Of a stretch of DNA of 64,000 nucleotides, positions 11,701 through 23,800 are shown piece after piece. Each line of letters opens with the position of its first letter. The stretch's first letter is position 1. Where the stretch lies: assembly GCF_041146795.1 (NCBI RefSeq), contig NC_135176.1, forward strand, positions 24,487,286 to 24,551,285, given 5' to 3'. Both the position numbers and the translations under genes were made by a program. The notes beneath the pieces are model-generated. The model worked only from the letters and a program-made list of their open reading frames with translations, was not told the origin of the DNA and made no database searches. Origin of the DNA: Maylandia zebra (lineage: Eukaryota > Chordata > Actinopteri > Cichliformes > Cichlidae).

Positions 11701-14700
11701 GAGGGTTAAACTCAAAACAGGTGACATTGCAAGCAGAGAAACAAATAAGAAACGTGCTTTTCTCCTCTCTGGCACACATGACAGCATCAGGAGAAAAAAC
11801 TATATCCCAAAAACTGAAGAATATGTCAGGTGACCAGTCATATGAACCATCATTATAAGTCAAGGCTTCTGCCCTTTATCGGTTTCATCACATACACATT
11901 TTGTATGTGTGTATTTGCTCTATCTTCCTTTTTAGCTGTAGATAGTGTCTGTCTTAAAGTAAACTCTTCAATAGATTTAATGGTGTGGATTTGAGGGTTA
12001 AAGACAGAGAGTAAGAAAATCCCTCTGGGTCGAGCAAAAACAAAGGTTTCTTTGTGAAGAAGTTCGTCGGTGTTTGATGTGAGCTTCAAAAATGGTATCA
12101 AAGATTACATCAAAGTTTCCAGTGAAAGAAGAAAATTTCCCCATTTCATCTGCAACATCTCATCATGAGCTCACAAATCAAGCTGACACAGAATATTTCC
12201 TCTTACCTTCATGTGGCTGCGCTACTATTTCACAAACATGTGTATGCACTTACATGCCCTGCCTTTACATTTTTCTTTGTACTATGAATATCAGGTATTG
12301 CATTTCCTTAATGATCTAACAAAGCCCTGTATATTATTTCATTAACCTGCTCACAGACACCCTGTCACTCTCGATTGTGCTCCTGATTGTACATAAAGTT
12401 GTGTTTTTGTACAATCAAAAGACACACCTCACTGTTGAATTCATGAGCTGTCCAGCTCTTTAACAGGAATGATCTCTTTTATAGAATATCAAAAAGCATT
12501 TCCCCATGACTGGAATAGCCTACACATCTTGTTAACTGCTGATGTTTTGTTGTGACTGGGTTGAGGTGTAAAAGGAGATAAGACAGGGTAAAAGTTCCCA
12601 GTAATACCGAATCGCCTCCCCTATTGTCTTGTATCCTTAAATCATGGTAAAGGAAGACTGTTGGCATCAGTTTCTTAGGCAGAACAACGTGTAACATCCT
12701 GTACTGACCCAGACTGAGTTAAGACAACAGACAGCTAACTGCCTGTCTATATACAGTATATTATTTAAAGTAAGTTAAATAGTGTTAGTGATTGTATTAT
12801 TTCTGTTCTCCTTAATAATATATTATTTAGGATGATAACTGTGTCAGAACCAGTGCTTTATTTTAGTATGGTATGGTATATTATATAAATATACCATGGG
12901 TTCTGTGAACAGTATAATCACATGCACAAACTCGGTTTTGTTGTTGTCATTCTGTATTTAAGGGTTTTTTATCATCATAAAAGCATTGTTTGATTTTTTT
13001 TTCCTCTTCCTTCTCAACAATCTCACAAGCTAATAATCCTCCCCACACATTCCTGCTCCAGGCCACGTCAGATGCCACTTGAATCAGGAACAGACAACTT
13101 GTCCTGCGCTGAGGCAGCTTGCCCAGGATTATCCGAGGCATCGCATTCAGGCCAGGAAGTTCTTTCTTTGGGTGCCCATTGTTCAATAACCCCCTCAGAT
13201 ACATCAAGTCAACCACACAAAAAAACAGACGTGCATTTTACCCCGACTGTACTTCAACCGGGACCATTACCAGGTGTACAAACCTGTGTCAGATCTCAGC
13301 CCAAACTTGGAACGTCAGCTCCAATCAGTGAGAGTGCAAACCTGGAACGAGGAAACTGAGGGAAAGGTGAAGGGATACTGAAGGGAAGTAAGCATTGAAT
13401 TAAGCATTACCGTGGGGTGTGTGGACACCTGATATTTGCCGTAGTCCTGTTTGTATTCTCCCCTCTTTTTGCTGTGGGAGTCTGTATCGCTGATATTTAT
13501 TCTGGAGAGTGTTGTAATGTAAATGGGAAAGAAATGGATGACCCATAGACTGCTTATAAATACAGTCCCTACATAATCTACTGTATAGGGATTTGTATTT
13601 ATCACAAATTGTGACCCTAACAGAGAAAACCAACATTTTTCTTAACCTTTTACAGGTACAAATTATTTATTGTTTATAGCTATTTTCTTTCTGTTTTTAG
13701 ACTGGTTTACCATATTTTCATTGCATAATAAATAGACTAAAACACTCTATTGCATTGAGAATCTTACATACTTTATGTTTAGTTAGGTTTATGTGATCTT
13801 ATATCATACAGTAGTTGAGGTTGGGAACAGCAGTGTCCCACCCTCAACTACTGTGGTTCATTCAAGAAACCTCCAGCATTCAAGTACTGCTTCTCTAGTT
13901 GGAAAAGCTAAGCTCAAAGACAGTGACAAAAAGAGCTGAACTGTGAGAAGATTGTAATTTTGTGTAACTTATGTCTTTACACTAAGCCTGATGACAGGAT
14001 GGGGAAAAAACAGTTATAAATTATAATGCATTTAGAAAATGTACCTGTGTTTTGTTTAAAAATTGAAAGGAAGATTGTTTAGGCTAAGAGGTACTGTTTA
14101 CAAAGTGCAAGAAAAAATAACCAAAGACAACAAAAGCTCTATATTTAGATTCTAAAAAGCAAACAAAATTAAAACATGTATTATATAATAATGACAGTCA
14201 TCACAACTATTTAAGAAAAGAATTTAAAACCATTGAATTTGCATTGGATGTGCTATTTAGAAACACAAAATTTTTTTAAAAGATCTGTACAGTTATGTTC
14301 CTTCTCTTCAATGTACCTTTTAAATCTCTTTTGACAAAATTTTATATTTATTTTTCTTAAATGATTTAAAAGAACTTTATTAGTAATAAAGCGCTTATGA
14401 GGCAATGAGTGCACTTCAAAGACTCTATTGTACCCCCCATTGTTCTATTATTTTGTTGTTATTTCTAGTATTTACTGAGATCCTTCAAATATACTCTCCC
14501 ATCTCGACTGCGCCATCTAGTGGCATTACACAGTACGACGCTTGTGCTGAAACTAAATAATACACATAAAGGCAAAATGGGTTTTTTAATGTCCACAGTT
14601 ACGTAATGCTTCCACAAACTTCATAATGTAAATCACGACAGCTTAATAACTCAAGTAGCACAACATGTTGATGTATGCTGTTTAATATTGCGATGAGATA

Positions 14701-16149
14701 CTTCTTCCACCCATAAAGGTGATGTGGAGGATAAAATTTAGGTGAATATGTTGTTTTGTTTTCTTTTTTGATGTTATTTTTCATCTACTTTTACTTGTTA
14801 CTTTATCAGGGAATTCTGGACTGTAGTTACAAAATCAAATCATTGCATTTTTAGGTAGCATCAATGGCTATCTCAGGGCACATTACATTGTAAGCAGCCT
14901 ACATATTTGTCATATTTGTCACATCCTACCCAGGGGTATTTTAGTCAGAGCAAAAGCACCAGCACTGCAACATCTTTTTTTTTTTTTTTTTTTTTAACAA
15001 TGTTTATAAATTGCAGTTTTGTTTAGGTTTTTTTTTTTCATGTTTAATGCTCATTTTATTTTATCAGATGGTCATGAATCATAATAATATAAATTTGTTG
15101 AGAACATTGTATGCGCATATGTGGAGTCATCAGCCAAAAGCTTATTGTGACAGTCATTGCCAACCAACCTGTCTTGTGACCTATTAATAAAAAGTCATTT
15201 TCATTTCATACCCTTCATCACATTCAGAATTTCTTTGAGTTGTTGAATGTTCTTAACCTTCTTGCTTGTTAAGCATTTTTAAACTGTAATCTCAATATAT
15301 GATTTTTCCCCCCTGCCCCATTTGTCATCTCATGATCCCAGAGATGGGACCATTTTGTGTTTTCCTGAAGGGATCACTATCTTAGAGATCATTGAACTTG
15401 ACTATTAAACTGGCAAACAGTAATTCATCAACATTATTTTTGAATTTGTACCCTAAATTAATTTTTGATACTGTTACTTTTAAAATTAAGATTTTTATTT
15501 CATATTCTTAGATCAGTTAATATTGGTGGATTGACACTTTTACTTGAATAAAAGAGACAAAATTGGACCGTTACATAAAAAAAGGAAAGGAAAAAACTTT
15601 GCACCTGACCCTCTCAGAATCAAGTGATTTTTGTGCAATGTCTTAATTTACCTGAGAGATAAGTGAGGTATAAAAATGTAGGCCTTTTATGGACTATAAC
15701 TCATTTTGACTACTACTCGTCTCACAAAGTGATATTGGCCCTTGAAAGTTGACCTCAAATTAAGATTTTAGCCAGTGAATTATCAGAAAAGGGATAAAAC
15801 ATCCAGGGTACCAATGTTAGTTTCTATTATTCTACACCAGACATTAATTTGGTGCCGTTAAGACTGGCAAATCCCACGACACCAATACTGGTTACAGAAA
15901 TAAACAATGAACAAAAACAAGACTAGATTTATTATTTAGAACATGACACTTGGAGAGATTTGACTGACTAGGTTGCAGGGCCTCAATGTGTTTTTCAGCC
16001 CCTTGTCTCCCCTGAACTAAAGTTATGAAGGCTCTCGGATGTTATTAACTCACAAAAATATAATGTGATTTCAAAAGAACCACATCTGGAAAATGTTGAA
16101 GAAAAAAAATTCCATTGATTTATAAGGCGCTTGGGTGTGAAGCACCAAT
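8720..16149. other. Long intergenic stretch without a supported gene
   Basis: About 7.4 kb of AT-rich DNA downstream of sar1b. I found no splice-consistent exon chain, RNA gene or complete transposon. Features noted: a poly-T run at about 14973-14995, a short AAGTAACTAATTAC piece near 10964 resembling hAT subterminal repeats, and minus-strand frames at 11675-12101 discussed under findings. Confidence 0.55.
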
Positions 16150-17857
16150 TGATTGCTGATGGAAAAAACATTAATATTAAAGAAAAGTGGGGGGGAAAAA
16201 AGGAGTCTACATTGGGGATCAAGGTTTAGCCTGTTATTCATTGCAAACATTTATTACATTTCATATGATGCAAACAACAGTAAGTCCCACCCTTGCTGGA
16301 ATAGCTCATCATCTTGTCATGAGGGAATTAAAGAGACACAAAGGGACAGGGACAGAAAAAAGTATGTATTATGCGCAATTCCATTGTTTCCTTACAAAAT
16401 AAAAACAAAAACATAACAATCATCTCATAGTGAATTTTGGCATCTCCTTCTCTCCTGTTGTATTGTGGAGTAAATGTAAATAAAACAAAAAAACTCAAAA
16501 GAACAAGGCATGCATAATAGTATCTGGTAATGCACATAGATCAAAGGATACCACTTAGAAATACAAAATCCATGTACGATGTTTGTGTACATTTCATATA
16601 TATGGTCCCTTTCTTAGGTGTCTTAAGCCTATCTACCTGTTCCCACTGTGGGACGTGTCTTCTGCTTGGTCACTAGATTAACCCTGTGAAAAGGTCTGAG
16701 CAGGAACGTACATCTGTAGTATGAACTTCTAACAGTGATGACTACTAGACGTTACATCTGGCTGTTTATTTTATTCCTCGCTTCATTTCTTACTGCATGT
16801 TATTATAAAGATATTTATTGCAAAGTTCATTTAATTTATTTAAATAGTCTTCCTTGCATCAACTGACCATTGTGCTACCTACACAATTTCAAACCTTATC
16901 AGAGTTACAGCCAGTATTACTTCTATTAAGACGTTCCTCTTGTTAGTTATGTTACCACCCCATGCTTCTCTTATGTAAATTTAAGAAAGGAAAAAAAAAA
17001 AGAGAAAAAGAAAGAGGGGGGGGGGGTGTTATTGACTATTTTGACTCAATATAATGTGACTGTGCCCACAGAGCCTGGGATGAGAGTATTTTAACTTTCA
17101 AATAACCTAAAGAAACTGATCACATTTCTGATACACCAAGATCAATGCACTGTTCCATTTTAATAAATGGGTAAAACAGCCACATGTATAGAGTGGGGGG
17201 TGTGCATGTGGCCACTTCATTTAGTTATTGAAACCATGTGGGGGAAAGCAAAAAAACAAAAACAAAAACACTGCGATTAAATACGATGTTGAATGTCTTT
17301 ACTGTTAAAAAAGTGTACTGCAATGTATACAACTATGTTGCTCTCTCTCATTGTTTAACATGTTGTTGAAGAGGGGGTGGGGGAGAGGCATTGGATTGTT
17401 GATTATATAAATGGAATCATGTACAGTTTTACACTTATAATGCATCTATCATCATTATCAACAGATCGCAGGGAGCGAGGGAGAAAGGGGCAGCAGAGGA
17501 CAGACAACATAGAAAAGATTCATCCACTTGAATTTGAACACCCTTTGCTGTGGAACCAATGCTATGTTACTCTTTCAAAGAGGGGAAGAGAAAAAAAAAA
17601 GCGAGAGATGGAAACAACTGTGTTCATGTACAGGTATGAATGCTGTAAGTGCAGAACCAAATGTTCGACCAATAAAAGTCTATTGGGATCAAGTTGTACT
17701 GGTTTCTCTGAAGGTGGATGTAGACTTGATTAACCGAACGTGGGGCTGAGCATGATGGTACTGGTGGCAACGGTGGGCGACTCGAATGGTTGGATTTAGC
17801 GCTCGCCCTGATAATCGTGGTGGTGGTGGTGTCAGCGTGTCACGGGGCTTGGCTTCT
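16150..17857 (-). other. sar1b: Probable 3' UTR and downstream flank of sar1b
   Basis: This stretch follows the sar1b stop codon on the minus strand and has no coding potential I can support. Several minus-strand AATAAA signals (TTTATT on plus, for example near 16764, 16814 and 16250) could end the transcript, but I cannot choose among them. It contains purine-rich low-complexity DNA at about 16984-17028, including a run of G. Confidence 0.4.
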
Positions 17858-20800
17858 TTAGTCGATGTACTGGGAGAGCCAGCGGAAGCCCTCACCGTAG
17901 CCCTGCCTCTTCAACACACTGCACATGAACACCTCCAGTGGTCTTGTGTTCAGCTCCTTCAAGGGAACGTTGCCCTGAGGATGGAAGAAAAAAAAAAAAA
18001 GCAGAAAGAAAAATTAAACCAAACCCACTTTGGGACCACAACACATTGGTACAAGGCTCATTTACTGCACATGATCCCCTATGTCTTTTACATTGATAAA
18101 ATATCTGACATGTTATGCAAAAGAACCAGGCAGGGATTTATCTAGGACTGTTGGTCCTTTCACATTTTGATATATGAACTTATATATATTTTTTTCTGTT
18201 CTTCAGCATTTAGAGCTTTAAAGCCTTGGTTCACTTGGACGGTGTCTCACCTTTCCTGTCGTCTGTCCGTACAATCCGAAGATTTCCCTCAGCTTCTCCT
18301 CGCTGATGGCTTCTGGCCTGTCAATCTTGTTGCCCAGGATCAGAATAGGCACATTTCCGATGGTCTCATCTGTCATTAATGCCTGGGTGGGTCAATGAGA
18401 GTGACAACATTCGTATTGGTAGGTAAAGGTAGATTTGGAATCATATTCCAAAAAGTAAGACAATGCTTCAACACATTTAAAATTCATCTCAAACAATGGC
18501 TAATAAATTGTTGTACATTGTCTGACAGTGTGGGGTAAATTTCTTCTTCACTATTTTTGTCTGACCTGTCAGAGACCACAGATGAGGAGCAGCCTTTTAG
18601 CTAACTCTGGTATATTTACATTGATATCTTCAATAATATGCATCGTCCCTTCTAAATTAAAGGGAAAAAATTAATTCACGAGCAGATTTATTTAAAAAAA
18701 AAATAATAATAATTAAAAATGCGGTGTTTGAATGAAGCGTTTATGGCTATTATAATTTTTTCTAGTAAGTTCTCACAGTTATTGCTTTGATTGTCCTCTA
18801 ACTGACTAAGTTATATGTAACTAGTAGACAGTAGTAGCCTTTGAATAGCATGAGTTTTTAGTGACTTGAAGTCAGACAGGAGACCACAGTAACAATGACG
18901 TTGTAGCTCATTTGGCTTATGAACCATCACTGTTCATAGGTTACTGCCTGTAAAACTAAAATGTGACCTTGAACACAGCTGGTGTGAATTTAAACAAACT
19001 TGCACACAAGTTTGGTTAAATTCTTTCCAATACAAGGAGGAGGAGTGATTCTTATAGCCATGCCAGGTCATTAATCATTCACCCAGATTTGTCCATTTAA
19101 AAATTAAATTTAAAAAAGCCAGCAAAAAACATGCTTTTGTGAAACACAATTAGAAAATAAAGAGTGTGATTAACATTTTCCTGTAACTCCTAAAATACAA
19201 ACAAAACATTTGACTGGCCAATGTTACACTTTTAGAATTTGCTCAGTTTTGGATGTTCTGTGAGCAGCTTTTGCCTTTCAGACTATTCTAAAACTGGTAA
19301 ATTAGTTACCAGAAATATCCCTTTGGTCGGCTGGTTGAAAAGTAGATTAGAACATGTAGGGAAGAGAAATGAACCCCTCTCTTTTAAGAAGCGGGGCTAG
19401 AAGCAGATTTTTCAGAAACATCCAAGACATTAGATTAATGCACCACAAACTGAAACCCTTAAAAAAAAACATTTGAATAAAGAAAAACTGCCATACTGTT
19501 TTGTATAATCTATCATAATTCCCATAATATTGGTACCCATTGGGCAAACAATTGTGATCAATAATATTGTGGTGCCGCTTTCATACAAACACGCTTTTTT
19601 CAACATGTTTCCTTTTTCTCTTATTTTTAAAATAATTATTAATTATATTGTGTTCTTTTTCTACATGATTACTTGTTTTCTGAAAGAAATAATCCCTTTA
19701 TGAGTAGTTATTTAATGGTCCCTTTGTATCTTTATATGGACTTACTGGGGAAAAACAAAAACTATTATCTCCTCTCATTTTTTTCTCAAATTGCAATTAT
19801 CAAATACATGTGGTAAAAGGTAACATGCACAATGAATAACCAAAACTACACTTATTTCTCTCTTTGTTATTATACTACAAGCTGTCAAAAACGACGCTTA
19901 GCGATGTGATGGGGACCACGTGTGTTGCGGGTACTTACATCAAGTTCTGCTTTTGATTCACCCAATCTCCCGAGGTCTGCACAATCCACAAGGAAGACAA
20001 TGCCATTGATGGCAGGGAGGTAGTTTTTCCACACCCTGCGGGCTGAGTGAACAAACAAAATTTAAAAAAAAAAAAAAAATCTTATTTGTCAACTTCTCTT
20101 CTGTTTTAACCTTGGGCTAACCAGACTGAAAACTGAAGTACATTAGCCATACAAATGAATATTGTTGTTTCCTTAAAAACAAAATGCAATCAGTAAAATA
20201 CAAAAACTATCAGAACACAGACACACCTTGTGCGTGGCCTCCAAGGTCAAAGGTGGTGAAAGTCATACCAGCAATCGTCAGCTCTTCTGAGGCTGGAGGG
20301 GAGGAAATGAATTAGTCAAGCAAAGATACTGAAAAAACATCAGTTTAATGCAATTCCATATGGAATATCCAAGCGCATGTTACACATAGGTACGTTACAT
20401 TTATGATATTACATCCAATCAACAGCATCTGCTTTAAAAGTGTCTGTTAACAAGAAAACAGATATAAATGTCTGTAAAAGCTGCCTCCATTTCTTTGTAT
20501 TGATAGTCTTTTGACACATAACCGAATGAGCATGTGTGAACGTGCATGCATGTGACAGAGTAAGCACCAACTCACTTGGGTGTAAAGTTGGCACATGCTG
20601 TCCCAATCTGTCATCTTTGAGCATGTGCAGTAGCGTCGTTTTGCCAGCATTGTCCAGGCCAAGAAATACTAACTTGCCGGATTTCTTATACAGTCCTGAA
20701 AGAAAGCCAAAAGTATTTCAGAACACAAACCTGTACGCTACTACTCTTTTTTTTTTTTTTAAGTTGCTGAATCACATTATATATTTTTTTAACCTTTAAA

Positions 20801-23800
20801 GCAAATCAGTGACACTAAACAAAGGCTGTCAAGCTCAGACCTGTTCTTAGAACTACAGGGGACATTTAATCCACATAAGTTTATATAAATCAGAACACCA
20901 TTTTGGTTTTCTCAAATTCACATAATGATTATTTAAAAAGAAGTAGTTAGTTTCCAATTTGATGGACTGATTTGACTATTTTTCTTTCTTCTTCTTTTTT
21001 CTTTTACATTTATTAAAAATATATATATATATAAAAAAAAAAAAAAAAACCTTTCTCAAAACATAAAAGGTGCAAAGTTATGCCACTCCTTGATCAACTT
21101 TCCTAACAAGATTACAAGCCTTTGTGTTTACAACTCTGAGTCAGCATAGTGATACCTGGTGGATTTATAACATTTCTGAGTCAGTCAACTGGATGACATC
21201 ATTACTTACAGCAGCACTATGCGACCTGTCTAACTGGGAGAACAGGAACGCCCGTTTCATATAAGCAGTTCGAACACAGAAACTAGAACAGCACACCCTG
21301 GGGAAAAGAGCTGCTGGTACACATTTCAAATGGACACTCAGAGAGAGAGAAAGAAAAGAGGGGGAAAAAAAAGAAGGGTGGAAAATTCTGTCATGTTTCT
21401 GAGAGATGTATCCTTTATGAGGCTTTCATGTTTACGCAGCATGTGGACATCACTGAAAGCTTTAAGCTGAGCGACTTTCAGGGAGCAAAATGGCAATGCC
21501 ATAACCCATAGGCTACCGTGTGTTAGAGCTCTAACCAGGAACTAAAGACATACACTGAAGCAATAGAAAGAATTTGAAAAATGATGACCACTCCAAAAAA
21601 TGGTGATACAATCAAAAGTGTAAGAGTGTAAAAATGGATGTGTTAGAATGTGAAACAAAACAAAGCATTTTCCTGACAAGGGGTGCAGCTGAAAAATATT
21701 TTATGAACAACAATAAAACTTTGCAGCGTGGATTAGGAGATAATGAGTGAGGATGTACCAATCCAACTTATTCCATTTCTAATTTGATACCTTACCTTCA
21801 GTTATATTTGATATCAGATCTCAACTAAAGCTGTACTACCCACTGTGTCCCTCTTATGTCAACAGGGTCAGGATTGAATAAATGGCCCATTATACCTGAT
21901 GTCTCCCTAGCAAATGGCGGCAGACGCCAGAGGTGACGCTTAAAACATGCTTTGGTGCATTTTTCCTGATCATGCATCTCTCAATTTTTGTTACCTTGCA
22001 TGGAGGTGCAGACAGGTTGAAGACATGCATGTGCAATCCTGTCAGTTTTTAACCACCATGGTTCACCGCTCAGAGATATCCATATTACACAGAGGGAGAT
22101 GCTGCAACAGCCTGGAAAGATCAGACTTTCTGTGTGAAACTTTGGAAAGGTTTTGCCTGAGGGACAACACCTATTTGTTTAGGTGGATATTGCAGCGAGT
22201 TTCAAGCACTCTCAGCCAGTATATATAGTCCTCACGTCACAGCTGACTTCAGGGCTGGACTGGGACAAAAAAAAAAAAAAAAAAAAAAAAATCGGCCTGG
22301 GCATTTTGACTAGAGACCGGCCCACCAGGTATTAAAGCCATAAAGCCTTTGAATGAAAATAAACGCTGTTGTGACAGTGATGTACACTGTCCTGTTGGTA
22401 TATGTATGATTTCTATACATTTTACGTCAGATAAAAACTTTGGTTGTAAGATTCAGATAATTATTTTTTAAAAGCGAGACATTTTAAATGAGAATAAGAA
22501 AGAAAAGTATTTCTTTGTGCCCCCCTTTCCCTGTTAATGCCCTACCTGGCCCCCTGACCCGCCCCTGCACAGTTACCAGCTGTCAGCTACTTAGAAAAGG
22601 ATCCTGATGTTATTTGTCTCTCAGAAACAGTTTATAACTTCCCTTCAACTCATTCATGTCACCTAAAAAGGTAAACCTGTCTCTCCTTCACCTGTTCAGC
22701 TCTGATGATTCAGTAAGGACATCTCCTGGTTTCATCTTCATGTTTCCCTCTCACCAGATATCCAAACCGATATCATGACCAGTAGCTTTTACAGCTGTGG
22801 CTCCAGCAAATATCAGCTGATACTAGAAAGTAATAAGCAGTGATGAGATTCTGAAACCACCCAGGTGAAAGCCTTTCGCTATTTGGCTACACCTAGAAAT
22901 TCTGTCCATGAAAATTATGAACAGAATCAGGGACAAAGGGCAGCCCTGGTGGATCCCATCACCCACCAGGAATGAGTCCAACTTATTGCCAGTTATGCAG
23001 ACCAAGAGCTGGTCCAGTGTTCCATGACCAGGATGAAAAACGCATTGTTTCTCCTGTATCCAAGGTTCGACTAACAGATGGACTCTCGTAACACTGATCT
23101 GCCAAGCGGCAAGCAGATCAGCGTTAGTCAATACTCAAAAAAGTAATTATCACTCCAAGGAGAAAGTAATTAATTTTACTCGTAACATTATTTTCATCTT
23201 ACTGTAACCAGTGTTGGGGAGTAACGGAATACATGTACCGCCGTTGCGTATTTAAAATACAAAATATGAGTAACTGTATTCCGTTACAGTAGAGCTGGGC
23301 GATATGAGATTTTTTCATATCACGATATGTTTTTTTCATTTCAGGCGATAACGATATCTATCACGATATAAGCCAAATAACTATATTTGTAAGATTTAAA
23401 TGTGCCGTTGCTCACAAGTAAAATGTGAAATAATCAGCAGCTTGTTTTTATTTAAATATTTATTTCCCATAATAAGTTCAACAGGGTAGATGTACTTAAG
23501 GAACATGAGACTTTTTCAGATAAATAAAGGCAAATATTGCAAACTACACAAAAGGCAGCCGCTAAAGCGTTTAAGTTTCAAAACAGAACAAACGAAACAG
23601 ATTAAATTGTCAATTCCACTTAGAAACAAAATATTAATTCTAAAAATAAATCTTAGTTTGTTTTACAGAAGAACAGACAAAACTGACTAACTTTTGTCAA
23701 TATCAAATAAACTGAGAACTAAAAGGAAATTCTCAATCTCTCCTTGTTGTATAGCTTAGCTTTTCAAACAGTTTTAACAGTTACTTTAGTCTGACAAAAG

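Noticed and set aside
13072..13359. Overlapping plus and minus frames near 13.1 kb
   Set aside because: I looked for an exon with flanking splice sites and for known protein blocks and found neither convincingly.
22252..22575. Candidate DNA transposon with CAGGGCTGGACT and GACCCGCCCCTG ends
   Set aside because: The ends are loosely inverted, but flanking 8-mers do not match, so the boundaries are not supported.
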